Source: a virus. From it: 39,437 nucleotides of DNA. Location of the stretch: IMG/VR virus record IMGVR_UViG_3300032311_001127, positions 1-39,437 of that record; one strand, 5' to 3'. The position numbers were made by a program, and so were the translations under genes. A model generated the notes under the pieces. It saw nothing but the letters and a program-made list of their open reading frames with translations. It was not told where the DNA came from and searched no databases. Of the stretch, positions 26,216 to 33,517 are shown piece by piece (position 1 is the first letter of the stretch; each line of letters opens with the position of its first letter).

Positions 26216-26488
26216 ATGGCAGATATTGACTACCTCACTGAATGGGCCCACTGGAGGGGTGAAATGACGACTAAACTTGGCGACGTATCTCGCCGCATTG
26301 ACAACCTTGAAGAGAGCATGGAGAAGATCCACAAGACCCTGACCGAGATGCGCGAGGAGCAGATTCGGCGGGAAGCCCAGGAAACCCAGCAGAAATCTCT
26401 TATTAAATGGGCGTTCCCTGAGGGGGGTTCTGTTTTGGCCTTGTTGCTGGCCCTATATGCTGTTATCATGCAGGTGTTCGGCAAGTAG
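26216..26488 (+). CDS. small coiled-coil membrane protein, XhlA/holin-like
   Basis: A 90-residue protein: charged helical coiled coil (residues about 5-60, LGDVSRRIDNLEESMEKIHKTL), then KSLIKWAFPEGGSVLALLLALYAVIMQVFGK, a single C-terminal membrane segment. This layout matches the XhlA (hemolysin) family of phage proteins, which sit in the membrane and often work with holins. It is the first gene of a plus-strand island inserted between connector and tail genes, far from the lysis cassette. An upstream ATG at 26198 is in frame, but GAGAGA lies nine bases before ATG 26216, so I chose the latter. It may be an accessory lysis or superinfection-related membrane protein. The XhlA call rests on topology rather than a conserved motif. 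Confidence 0.55.
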   Translation: MADIDYLTEWAHWRGEMTTKLGDVSRRIDNLEESMEKIHKTLTEMREEQIRREAQETQQKSLIKWAFPEGGSVLALLLALYAVIMQVFGK

Positions 26489-26513
26489 CCCGAACCTAGC
26501 ATGGAGTGTGTAT

Positions 26514-26687
26514 ATGTCGATTTTGAATAAGATCTTTGGTAGCAAGAAAACCGCCAAGAAGGCTGTTAAGCCAGCCGCCAAGAAGGCAGTAAAGGCCAAG
26601 GTTGCAAAGCCTGCCGCTAAGAAGGCTGTTAAGCCTGCTGCCAAGCCTGCCGCCAAGGCAGTTGCTAAGAAGACTAAGAAGGCGTAA
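26514..26687 (+). CDS. histone H1-like Lys/Ala/Pro-rich small protein
   Basis: A 57-residue protein starting MSILNKIFGSKKTAKKA after GGAG. Apart from the first nine residues it consists of degenerate KPAAKKAVK repeats, like eukaryotic histone H1 tails and the C-terminal tail of actinobacterial HU (HupB). It is extremely basic with no acidic residue, so it should bind nucleic acid without sequence preference. Possible roles are compaction of phage DNA, loading into the capsid, or interference with the host nucleoid. It lies between an XhlA-like membrane gene and a metallophosphoesterase in the plus-strand island. The nine-residue start (SILNKIFGS) is amphipathic and could be a membrane or protein contact. 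The assignment is by composition only. Confidence 0.65.
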   Translation: MSILNKIFGSKKTAKKAVKPAAKKAVKAKVAKPAAKKAVKPAAKPAAKAVAKKTKKA

Positions 26688-26725
26688 TCCGCCCCTAATA
26701 AATCCAAGACGCACGGGAGGTTTCT

Positions 26726-27847
26726 ATGCCCACGCGCTACTGGACTGACGCAGAGCGTAAAGATGCTTTGCACCTCGAATGGAAAGAATTCCACAAAAAG
26801 TACCCAGAGCGAGAGTTTGATTCCTACCGTATAAAGCGTGACCGTCTTCGCCGTGGCGAAACGGATCTCCAAGATGGCAGAAGATTTAATGGGGGTAAAA
26901 ACAAGATGCCCACACCTTCGTCAATGCAGGAATTGAAACAGATGTCCGATATTGGAATGGTGGAGTTTAGAAAGATTGACTACGTTGCCCGCATGGGAAC
27001 CGTAGAGCGCAATCGTGGCGAACTCATTGTTGCTGCGGGAGATTTCCAGTTCCCCTTTGAGGACGGCGACGTGTTCGCGTCGTTCCTCACCTTCCTGGCC
27101 TCAGAGCGGCCCGATCAGGTTGTTTTGACTGGAGACATTCTTGACCTGACTGCCGCGAGCGCATTCGACCGAGATCCTCGTCTGGGGATGTCCATCCAGG
27201 ACGAGTTGCAACATTCGCACAACCGCCTTGCGGAGATCAGGGCCGCCGTCGGGAAGAATGCAAAGATTGTATTCATCTATGGGAATCATGAGGCGCGCAT
27301 GAGTAAGTGGCTTGCGCGCAAGGCCCCAGAACTAGTTGGCATTACTGATATCAACGGGGTTGAAATGCTTTCGCTTTCCTCCCTGCTCAGGCTCGAGCGA
27401 TTAGGGATTGAGCCAGCCGTTTACGAAGGAACGGCATTCTCTGGCCCAGAGAATTTGCGCTCGTACTATCAAATCGCTCCAGACCTCATCGCCACGCACG
27501 GAACATACTCCAAGAACACGGGCGGTGGCGCCAGCATTATGCCGATTGTGGACGCTGCTGGCGTCTCTGTTGTTGGCGGCCACGATCACTCACAGGGCCT
27601 TGCCTTTAAGACCGTAGGCGGCTTTGCGGGAGTCGACGAGCGCAGGCTTGCTGCTATTTCTACGGGCATGATGTGCCGCAGAACCGAACTTGGCTATCTT
27701 GCTCAGCATCAGGTCAGCCGCTGGGCTGCTGGCTTTGCTGTTATCGAGCGCTTTGGCCAGGGTGCCGGAGAGTGGCAGCCAGACTTTGCGTCATGGACTG
27801 GTAGCGAGTTGGTTTGGCGAGGGAAAAGGTACAGCCCAAAGAAGTAA
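26726..27847 (+). CDS. calcineurin-like metallophosphoesterase with N-terminal helical domain
   Basis: A 373-residue protein with ribosome site GGGAGG. Residues 1-60 form a basic helical region (WTDAERKDALHLEWKEFHKKYPEREFDSYRIKRDRLRRGE) that resembles a SANT/HTH-type DNA-binding module. The rest is a metallophosphoesterase: GDFQFP (motif I), VVLTGDILDL (GDxxD), FIYGNHEARM (GNHE), LIATHGTYS and VVGGHDHSQG (GHxH). These residues bind two metal ions. Motif I has Gln where the family normally has His (DxH), which may alter metal binding. Phage members are often annotated as phosphatases or nucleases; the substrate is unknown. It is the last gene of the plus-strand island and ends two bases from the stop of the oppositely oriented connector gene. 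Confidence 0.82.
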   Translation: MPTRYWTDAERKDALHLEWKEFHKKYPEREFDSYRIKRDRLRRGETDLQDGRRFNGGKNKMPTPSSMQELKQMSDIGMVEFRKIDYVARMGTVERNRGELIVAAGDFQFPFEDGDVFASFLTFLASERPDQVVLTGDILDLTAASAFDRDPRLGMSIQDELQHSHNRLAEIRAAVGKNAKIVFIYGNHEARMSKWLARKAPELVGITDINGVEMLSLSSLLRLERLGIEPAVYEGTAFSGPENLRSYYQIAPDLIATHGTYSKNTGGGASIMPIVDAAGVSVVGGHDHSQGLAFKTVGGFAGVDERRLAAISTGMMCRRTELGYLAQHQVSRWAAGFAVIERFGQGAGEWQPDFASWTGSELVWRGKRYSPKK

Positions 27848-27849
27848 GG

Positions 27850-28533
27850 CTACCTTGATTTCTCTTTAATATATGCCCTAGCCGCACTTGCCATAATATT
27901 GCCGATCTCCAGCCAGCACTCTCTTAGTCGCTCGCTTTTGCTCATATCCTCGAGGCCAATCTCAAAAAAGCCCTCGCCGCCCTCGCCGTAGAAAGCATTG
28001 ATTTCGTCTAGGTATGTCGAGTTCTTATCAAACGCTTTCGCTGCTTGGGCTTCCTTATTTGAGTTTGGCTCAAATGGAGCGTACTGCCGCTCTGGGGCGG
28101 CGGCGTACCGGAAGGTAATCCTTCCGTCCCTAGAAATAAGCACATCGCTGATTGCGCCTTCCGCCTGTTCCTCGGTTAGCGCAGCCTGAAGGGCGCCGCT
28201 ATCAACTGGAACCCCTGCTTCTGGAAATCCCGCAACGCCCTTAAGAGACTCGTCTCGAACGTTCTCTGCAAACCACTGCGTCATGGCACTTGGTCCGTAT
28301 AGCGCCCTTCGCCAAGCGGCAAGCATTGCAGAAACGTATTCTGGCCTCTCGGCAATGTATCCTACAAGCGTGGACCTGTTGCCGCCAATCTCCCGTATTG
28401 CTTTTGCTTTTCTCCTTAGGGCGTCTGCAAATTCTTGAATATCCTCCTTGTTAGCGCGGAGGGCAATAAGCCCGCCCATGGAGGTTTGTCGCCTACCGCG
28501 CCTAAGGCTTGGCGGAAGTCTCCGCTGCACCAT
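27850..28533 (-). CDS. putative head-tail connector / HK97 gp10-like neck protein
   Basis: A 227-residue protein that starts in the TAATG overlap with the head-closure gene and so is translationally coupled to it. The first 20 residues are very basic, so a later start (for example MGGLIALRANKED at 28479) is possible. The body is helical at both ends with a central strand region (ISDVLISRDGRITFRYAAAPERQYAPFEPNSN). Order in the cluster is adaptor, head closure, this gene, tail terminator, major tail protein, so it occupies the slot of the HK97 gp10-like neck protein. Sequence recognition is weak and the call rests mainly on gene order. Confidence 0.5.
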   Translation of the reverse strand: MVQRRLPPSLRRGRRQTSMGGLIALRANKEDIQEFADALRRKAKAIREIGGNRSTLVGYIAERPEYVSAMLAAWRRALYGPSAMTQWFAENVRDESLKGVAGFPEAGVPVDSGALQAALTEEQAEGAISDVLISRDGRITFRYAAAPERQYAPFEPNSNKEAQAAKAFDKNSTYLDEINAFYGEGGEGFFEIGLEDMSKSERLRECWLEIGNIMASAARAYIKEKSR

Positions 28534-28871
28534 TATCGATCTACCCTTTTTGCCCCCAGGATGAGGTGGTGGCGAAGCCCTTCCCTAATCACTTCATCAA
28601 CCTGAAACTGGAGGTTGTCCGCCTCAACTAGGTCTGCAATTGTTGGTTGATTTGTTCCGGTCAAATAGGGGATAAAGAAAAGATACCTTGCCTCGGCTGC
28701 CTGGCCTGTAGACGTATAGAGTTGCGATACTGATTCTTTGCTTTCTGGCTGGTAGTGACACTTTCCGGACCAGACAGTAGTCAATTGAACCGTAGGCGTT
28801 CCATCTGCTGCGTGACCAGTTTGCCCAACGCGCTTGATTGTGACTGACGTACTGAACCCAGGCAGGCTCAT
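28533..28871 (-). CDS. head closure / head-tail joining protein
   Basis: A 112-residue beta-rich protein (TSVTIKRVGQTG...GTPTVQLTTVWSGKCHYQPESKESV ... DNLQFQVDEVIREGLRHHLILGAKRVDR). Size, strand pattern and place after the adaptor gene fit the head-closure ring of siphoviruses. The start overlaps the end of the adaptor gene by 4 bases (ATGA) and its stop overlaps the next start. The ring seals the connector after DNA packaging and makes the docking face for the tail. Confidence 0.65.
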   Translation of the reverse strand: MSLPGFSTSVTIKRVGQTGHAADGTPTVQLTTVWSGKCHYQPESKESVSQLYTSTGQAAEARYLFFIPYLTGTNQPTIADLVEADNLQFQVDEVIREGLRHHLILGAKRVDR

Positions 28872-29782
28872 CGAATGTTCATCCCAACGTACTGGTCAAG
28901 GATGGCTGCCGCAGTCCCTGGGATGCCACCAAATCGCACCCCGGGTTCCGGCATGTGGCGCTTCATGCTCATCGAGCCAACGGTTAGTTCGCTCATTGCG
29001 CCAAGGCCCTGCTTATCTAGGGAGTCCTCAGCAATAAGGTGGGCCGCGATAATTGCCGTCGCATCCTTGACGTCGTCTGGAACTTCCGGATAGCCGCTGA
29101 CATAAGTCAAAATTGCTACTGGCTCAATAAGCCCAAGGTTTACCAGCACCGGGAAGAGGGAATATGTAACCGTGGCAAGGCTAGTGACCTCAAAGTAGTT
29201 CCTGTCCTTGTTCACGAAGATGTCGTTCACGGCGAATGCCGCGCTCTGCTGCGCGCTAACGTTCACGGTCAAAGAAACAATCGAACTGATTGGACGACGG
29301 TACGGGTAGATTCTTCTAGTAGCCTGGACCCACTTGTGCCTCTCGGTGTCCTGCCGCAACTGGAAGGACTGCTGGGTATAGGAGTCGACAAGGCTGCTGG
29401 CGACCTTGAGGAACCGCTCCAACTTTCGGCTTCCCATATCAGAGCCGTCAGCATTAGTCAGGACGCCCATTTCGTATTCTCGGAACTGGTCGACGGTAAT
29501 GTAGCCCTGCTCCTGCCCACGGAACGGGGTGGACCAGGAGCCACCGCTGCTCCCGGTTGAGTTCGATGGGCGCCAGGTGTGCCATTGGCCCACGGCAGCG
29601 CCATCGTCAAAATAGTCATAGGCAGAAACAAGCGAAGACAGGGTAATCACAGCACCAAGGTCAACAAAAGAGCCGGTCCGGCTTGTCGCCTCGGCTGAGG
29701 TTGCCGCGCGTCCCAACTGAATGTGGGTATACGAAGCGATGGTCGCTGTGATGCTTGGAACGGGTACTGTTACTTTAATCAT
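28868..29782 (-). CDS. head-tail adaptor (gp6/gp15-like connector), extended N-terminus
   Basis: A 304-residue protein. The helical middle and end carry adaptor-type features: KLERFLKVASSLVDSYTQQSF, a strand-rich insertion (YPYRRPISSIVSLTV), then VPDDVKDATAIIAAHLIAEDS, as in gp6/gp15-like head-tail connectors. This family forms a 12-subunit ring under the portal. It is longer than usual because of a beta-rich N-terminal ~110 residues (HIQLGRAATSAEATSRTGSFVDLG...) that may decorate the neck. No ribosome site precedes ATG 29782; instead TGGACG, 17 bases, TAGTAT and 6 bases lead directly to the ATG, pointing to a leaderless transcript. Confidence 0.72.
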   Translation of the reverse strand: MIKVTVPVPSITATIASYTHIQLGRAATSAEATSRTGSFVDLGAVITLSSLVSAYDYFDDGAAVGQWHTWRPSNSTGSSGGSWSTPFRGQEQGYITVDQFREYEMGVLTNADGSDMGSRKLERFLKVASSLVDSYTQQSFQLRQDTERHKWVQATRRIYPYRRPISSIVSLTVNVSAQQSAAFAVNDIFVNKDRNYFEVTSLATVTYSLFPVLVNLGLIEPVAILTYVSGYPEVPDDVKDATAIIAAHLIAEDSLDKQGLGAMSELTVGSMSMKRHMPEPGVRFGGIPGTAAAILDQYVGMNIR

Positions 29783-29788
29783 GGGTAA

Positions 29789-29817
29789 ATACTATGCCAA
29801 ATAGGACACCACGTCCA
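29789..29817 (-). promoter_or_regulatory. promoter giving a leaderless adaptor mRNA
   Basis: Minus strand TGGACG (29817-29812), a 17-base spacer and TAGTAT (29794-29789), followed by six bases and the ATG at 29782. The gene has no Shine-Dalgarno sequence. The inverted repeat at 29806-29847 overlaps the -35 box. Confidence 0.5.
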
Positions 29818-29847
29818 TCCGGCTAGTGCCTGCGATGAACGTGGTGT
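29806..29847. repeat. 9-bp inverted repeat between connector and upstream gene
   Basis: ACACCACGT (29806-29814) and ACGTGGTGT (29839-29847) are perfect inverted copies separated by 24 bases. As RNA this is a stem-loop in the gap 29783-29865. As DNA it could be an operator for the promoter it overlaps. Confidence 0.6.
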
Positions 29848-29865
29848 GACTAGTTTTAAGGCTGT

Positions 29866-30195
29866 TTAGCGGTTCTCGTCCGAGAACACGCGGTCGACAT
29901 CTCCACGGTCCTGCTTGACCTCACGAGCGCCCATGTCAATAAGTTCCTGGAGGTGCTTACCAAGAACATTGCACTCGTCATTAACAAACTGGTACGTTCG
30001 GCCGTCCGAAAGCGCAACTGATGCGTCGCCGATCGGCATGTAGATTCGATAGATCTTCTTTGGGAGGATCTGCTCCTTTGCAGCCTTGGCAATCACGCGG
30101 GAAGCAAGTGCTGCACCAGCCTCTTCGGGCTTCTGCTCCGGCCTTCGTGTCGGATCAATGTACCGACCGTTTTCGTCAATCAACTTGTCACTCAT
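29866..30195 (-). CDS. small protein of unknown function next to the capsid gene
   Basis: A 109-residue protein starting MSDKLIDENGRYIDPTRRPEQKPEE at ATG 30195, supported by AAGGAG five bases upstream; an in-frame GTG at 30201 lies too close to that site. The first 45 residues are charged and probably flexible. The second half (KKIYRIYMPIGDASVALSDGRTYQFVNDECNVLG) is a small beta domain followed by a helix and an acidic tail. It lies between major capsid and adaptor genes, after a strong terminator. The place would suit a minor head, decoration or capsid-lumen protein, but I recognise no family. Confidence 0.6.
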   Translation of the reverse strand: MSDKLIDENGRYIDPTRRPEQKPEEAGAALASRVIAKAAKEQILPKKIYRIYMPIGDASVALSDGRTYQFVNDECNVLGKHLQELIDMGAREVKQDRGDVDRVFSDENR

Positions 30196-30213
30196 AAACA
30201 CTCCTTACAAATT

Positions 30214-30245
30214 AAAAGGGGCCGGGCCTAAGCCCGGCCCCTTTT
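30214..30245. terminator. strong bidirectional intrinsic terminator after the major capsid gene
   Basis: AAAAGGGGCCGGGC / CTAA / GCCCGGCCCCTTTT: a perfect 14-pair stem, ten of them G-C, with A and T runs that make it work on either strand. It begins 24 bases after the capsid stop. It should make the capsid message the most abundant and reduce expression of the genes beyond. Confidence 0.92.
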
Positions 30246-30268
30246 ATTAGAACTGCGCTACAACGCTA

Positions 30269-31510
30269 TTACGCGAGTGTGACGCGGATCTTGCCGTTGA
30301 ACTGTGGTCCCTTGTTGGCCAAGCCGTACATGCAGAACTGAATGTACAAGCGGGTCAAGGCACCAGCAACACCAACTGGAATCTCAAGCGTGGTGATTGC
30401 ATCGTTGCCAAGATATGGCATCGACCAAACATCCTCGTCGATTACGTACATGTCTCGGTAGTTTACCGAAGACACGGTGTACGAACCGATTCCGTCGCCA
30501 GGGATTGCAAGGAGCGGCAACGAGCCGGCTGGCGTGGCAACGCTGCCAAGACCAAGACCTGCGTCAACGCTTCCAGCGCCTGGGTAGCGGACCAATGAGA
30601 GCAACTCGTTCGTGTAGGCAGCGTAATCCGTTGGGCTCAAAACGATGGCCGAAGGATTACCGCCGTTGTTCAGGATGCCAGCAACGGTCTCGTTGATAGC
30701 AGCCGTATACGACGAGGAGCCCTTGCCGGTGATCACGTTGCCTGCGGAGGCAGCGGATCCCAACAACTTGCGCAGACCGTCGAAGCCGTTCACGTCCCAC
30801 GCGCCCAACTCCGTTGCGGCACCGGCACCCGTTGAGGTTGCGGCGGCATTTCCCTGAAGGATCTGCTTCTGCAACTTCTTGGCGATTGCCGTTACTCCGC
30901 CTGACAACTCGGTTGCGAGGCCGTGATTACCGGCCGCGCCACCCTGCTGAATGGCGAACTGCGACTTGAGAGAAATACCACGGCGGGTAGCAAGTACCGC
31001 GACGTTAGTGGTCTGGCGAGCGTAGACGTTCACGTCATCCGTCACCGTGCCCAACTCCGTCTGGAACGCTGCGTCACCGAACGAGGTCTGCTGATTGTAG
31101 GCGTGCACCAAGCCGTTTGCAGGCTCCTTGCGCAGGCGCTCAAACAGCGGGAATCGCTTTACGAACAGGGCGTAGAGCATTGGCTCCAAGTCCTGGCGAA
31201 TAAGTGCAGCACCGCCGCTGGCATCAAGCAACTTAGCGATCTGTGGGTTGGCAACTGCCAAGGTGTTAAGCACCTCGGACGAAGCCTGCTTACCATTCTC
31301 GCGGGAAGCCTGGATGTCGAGCATCTCGGTGATCTCGGCGGTGCCCATCTGCTTGAATCGCTTGCGCAACTCGCGCTGAAGAGCAGCACCCTCTGCTGCG
31401 TCATATGTCTTTGCAGTCGAATCGGTATCCTTACCGATTACCGCAGGGGTGTGGGAAAGAGCCTCAAGGCCCTTCTCCAGATCCTGCAACTTTTCCTTAA
31501 TCTCACTCAT
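30269..31510 (-). CDS. major capsid protein, HK97 fold
   Basis: A 413-residue protein right after the protease gene, with ribosome site AGGA. Residues 1-100 are a charged coiled coil (EIKEKLQDLEKGLEAL ... LQRELRKRFKQMG) like the delta/scaffolding region removed in HK97-type capsids. From about 105 the pattern fits HK97-fold subunits: GGAALIRQDLEPMLYALFVKRFPLFERLRKEPANG (E-loop start), ATRRGISLKSQFAIQQGG, a spine-helix region, NPSAIVLSPTDYAAYTNELL (P-domain) and YIQFCMYGLANKGPQFNGKIRVTL at the end. It forms the icosahedral shell. A strong terminator follows. Gene order and pattern agree. Confidence 0.9.
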   Translation of the reverse strand: MSEIKEKLQDLEKGLEALSHTPAVIGKDTDSTAKTYDAAEGAALQRELRKRFKQMGTAEITEMLDIQASRENGKQASSEVLNTLAVANPQIAKLLDASGGAALIRQDLEPMLYALFVKRFPLFERLRKEPANGLVHAYNQQTSFGDAAFQTELGTVTDDVNVYARQTTNVAVLATRRGISLKSQFAIQQGGAAGNHGLATELSGGVTAIAKKLQKQILQGNAAATSTGAGAATELGAWDVNGFDGLRKLLGSAASAGNVITGKGSSSYTAAINETVAGILNNGGNPSAIVLSPTDYAAYTNELLSLVRYPGAGSVDAGLGLGSVATPAGSLPLLAIPGDGIGSYTVSSVNYRDMYVIDEDVWSMPYLGNDAITTLEIPVGVAGALTRLYIQFCMYGLANKGPQFNGKIRVTLA

Positions 31511-31526
31511 GATTTATTTCCTTCTT

Positions 31527-33335
31527 TCAGTCCTGCGCTTCGAGAACGCGCTGGATATATGGATGCAACCACGTAGCGTCGCTATGTCGCTGCTCCGTAG
31601 CCTTGCTAATCAATTTGCGCCCAACCGGTTCGGCCGACAAGCGGTCGATAACGTTCATGGCGCTCTCCAAATCCTTCTCAACCTTGGCCTTCGCGGCAGC
31701 GAGTTCGGTGATCTCCTTGCGGAGAGTCTCCACCTCCTGCTGAGCCGTCTTGGCTGCATCGAGTGCTGACTTGGCGACCTCAACGATCTTACCGATATCG
31801 TCCACGTCGGAAGACTTCTCGGCTTCGCTCAGGTCTACAATGGGCTCAACGCCCTGGTCCTCGGAAGCCAGTTCGGCGACAGGCTCCTCGATAACCGCAT
31901 CAATAGGCGCAGCCTCTGCAGGGGCAGCCTCAGCGGCGACCTCTTCTGCAACTGGCTCCGCAGCAACTGGCTCTGCAACTGGAGCCTCGGCCTCACCCTC
32001 AACAGGCGTTCCGATCTCTAGTGCAAGGCGGTTGCTAGTTGCCGAAGCAAGAACCTCTGCAACAACCTCTGCAACGTCAGCCTCTGAGACCTCTCGGTAC
32101 TCGTCAACTACGGCATGGGCTTCTGCGTGGGCTTCTTCGGCTGCTGGCTCAACGGCAGGCTCAACGGCTACCGCTGGCTCGGCCTCAGGAGCGACCTCTG
32201 GGGTCTCCTCTGCGACCTGTGGGGCAATCTCTTCAGTCATGCTCTTCTCCGTCTCTGCTTCATTCTGGTCATCGGCCTCTGGCGCCAACGAAGCGCGCAA
32301 CTGCCAAGACCACTTCTTATGCTTATCCTGGCGCTCTGCCAAGAAGTTAGCCGTACCCTGCTCATTGAGGTCCGTGGCAGCCTTAAAGGCAACCATGATG
32401 TTCTCAATCAACTTTTCATTAGCAGCATAAAGATCTGCCGCTAGGGCTTCCGCATCGTAGCCTTCCGAGCGCGAGGTCTCGTTGGCCATCTCTGCAAGAT
32501 CCTTCAACTCGGCAGGTGCCGGTGAGTTCAACTTGCGAAGATTTTCTGCAATTGGGTCCAGGGACGCGTGTACGTCCGTATAGATCTCCTCAAACAGTTC
32601 GTGATACGCAGAAAAATGCTCGCCGGTGACGTTCCAATGGGCGCCATGGGCCTTAAGGTAGAACGCGGTTGTCTGCGAAAGCAGCGTATAGAGGGAACCG
32701 ACAAGCGGCGCCTTATCGGCAGCCTGCTGGCCCTCAACCTCAACGGCCTTTACCGCATCAGTAAGGTCTCGGATGATGGCGTGCTCAATTTCGTTCTCTT
32801 CTGGCTTTGAGCGCAGGCTCTTCACAGCATTGTGAAGATAAGAACGCTGATTTGCTGGAATACCAACAACGCTGGCCTCAAGGAGGCGAACCTTGTTAAT
32901 AACGTAGGTGTCAATGCCGCTCTTCTCGTCGCGCTTCTTGTCGGCATTCTCAACACGAGCGCCGATAGAAAGCCCCAACTTGACTCCGCGCTTGATGGCA
33001 CGGTAAGCCTGCATTGCCTGAGGGTTCTCATCCTCTGGGCAAACCTTCACGTCGATATCGAGGTCATAGACCTCTTCGCCGGTCTCTTCGTCCATGCGCT
33101 TAACGATGCGAGCATCGGTCGCAGAGCCAAAAAGGTCCTCGGGGACGTTGTAGTTGTGGTTGAGGAAGACGGTCATATTCTGCTTGGCGGTGTCCTCCAT
33201 GCTCTTCAGCGCGGACATTGCCATCGCGTCACCGTGAAGGTCGCGGATGGTCGAAGAGGTGGTTCCGGACACGTAGCGGTCGCCGCTCTCGGTTTCGTAA
33301 GCCTTAAGAGTTCCGGTAAAAAGTTTAAAATCCAC
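31527..33335 (-). CDS. capsid maturation protease fused to a Dps (ferritin-like) domain and a scaffold-like tail
   Basis: A 602-residue protein starting at GTG 33335, six bases after GGGGGGA; the in-frame ATG at 33377 lacks a ribosome site. Residues 1-175 are an HK97-type prohead protease with His60 (LNHNYNVPEDLFGS), Ser123 (KLGLSIGARV) and Glu153 (LLEASVVGIPANQRS). Residues about 205-350 are a complete Dps-like four-helix domain: AHWNVTGEHFSAYHELFEEIY, LDPIAENLRKLN, and KWSWQLRASL at the end. The ferroxidase ligands His233, His245, Asp260 and Glu264 have exactly the Dps spacing (12, 15, 4). Residues about 350-530 are Glu/Ala/Pro-rich and disordered, followed by a coiled coil (AKTAQQEVETLRKEITELAAAKAKVEKDLESAMNVIDRL) like a capsid scaffold. 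The protease should cut scaffold and capsid termini inside the prohead; the Dps role is unknown. Confidence 0.88.
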   Translation of the reverse strand: MDFKLFTGTLKAYETESGDRYVSGTTSSTIRDLHGDAMAMSALKSMEDTAKQNMTVFLNHNYNVPEDLFGSATDARIVKRMDEETGEEVYDLDIDVKVCPEDENPQAMQAYRAIKRGVKLGLSIGARVENADKKRDEKSGIDTYVINKVRLLEASVVGIPANQRSYLHNAVKSLRSKPEENEIEHAIIRDLTDAVKAVEVEGQQAADKAPLVGSLYTLLSQTTAFYLKAHGAHWNVTGEHFSAYHELFEEIYTDVHASLDPIAENLRKLNSPAPAELKDLAEMANETSRSEGYDAEALAADLYAANEKLIENIMVAFKAATDLNEQGTANFLAERQDKHKKWSWQLRASLAPEADDQNEAETEKSMTEEIAPQVAEETPEVAPEAEPAVAVEPAVEPAAEEAHAEAHAVVDEYREVSEADVAEVVAEVLASATSNRLALEIGTPVEGEAEAPVAEPVAAEPVAEEVAAEAAPAEAAPIDAVIEEPVAELASEDQGVEPIVDLSEAEKSSDVDDIGKIVEVAKSALDAAKTAQQEVETLRKEITELAAAKAKVEKDLESAMNVIDRLSAEPVGRKLISKATEQRHSDATWLHPYIQRVLEAQD

Positions 33336-33415
33336 AGTAATCCCCCCGGGCTGCTTTGGCGACTCTAAGGGTCGCATCTACGTAAGTATCATCATCCCGT
33401 CAACCCGTAGTTGAC

Positions 33416-33430
33416 TTGGCGGTTCGCCAA
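33416..33430. repeat. palindrome in the structural-operon leader
   Basis: TTGGCG-GTT-CGCCAA, a perfect 6-bp inverted repeat in the leader between the promoter (33449-33478) and the protease start. It could be an operator or an mRNA hairpin. Confidence 0.45.
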
Positions 33431-33448
33431 CAAGGCGTCCCTGCAAAG

Positions 33449-33478
33449 ATCATACACTCATATTGGGGCATATTACAA
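33449..33478 (-). promoter_or_regulatory. promoter of the head-structural operon
   Basis: Minus strand TTGTAA (33478-33473), an 18-base spacer and TATGAT (33454-33449), giving a start near 33442 and a leader of about 107 bases to the GTG of the protease. The sequence AGTGTATGAT (33458-33449) is identical to that of the lysis promoter. Confidence 0.6.
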
Positions 33479-33501
33479 CATCTTTCAAATATGCGGGGCT
33501 G

Positions 33502-33517
33502 TGTTCCACGTGAAACA
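33502..33517. promoter_or_regulatory. parS: perfect parS (ParB-binding centromere) site
   Basis: TGTTCCACGTGAAACA is identical to the Bacillus subtilis-type chromosomal parS and fits the broad bacterial consensus TGTTnCACGTGAAACA. It lies in the non-coding gap between divergent promoters, about 53 bases upstream of the plus-strand start and about 67 upstream of the minus-strand start. In bacteria ParB loads here, hydrolyses CTP and slides outward as a clamp. A ParB-like gene begins at 153 on the minus strand; the host ParB could also bind. Confidence 0.88.

Noticed and set aside
27843-27860. AAGG-CTA-CCTT between the convergent island and connector genes as a terminator
   Set aside because: Only four base pairs with a three-base loop, and too short a T-run to support termination.
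33336-33377. ATG 33377 as start of the protease-Dps protein
   Set aside because: No ribosome site there, whereas GTG 33335 has GGGGGGA at the right distance and the protease pattern begins right after it.
33375-33403. TTGACG-17-TAGATG on the minus strand as the promoter of the head operon
   Set aside because: The -10 box matches poorly; TTGTAA-18-TATGAT at 33478-33449 is better and shares a motif with the lysis promoter.
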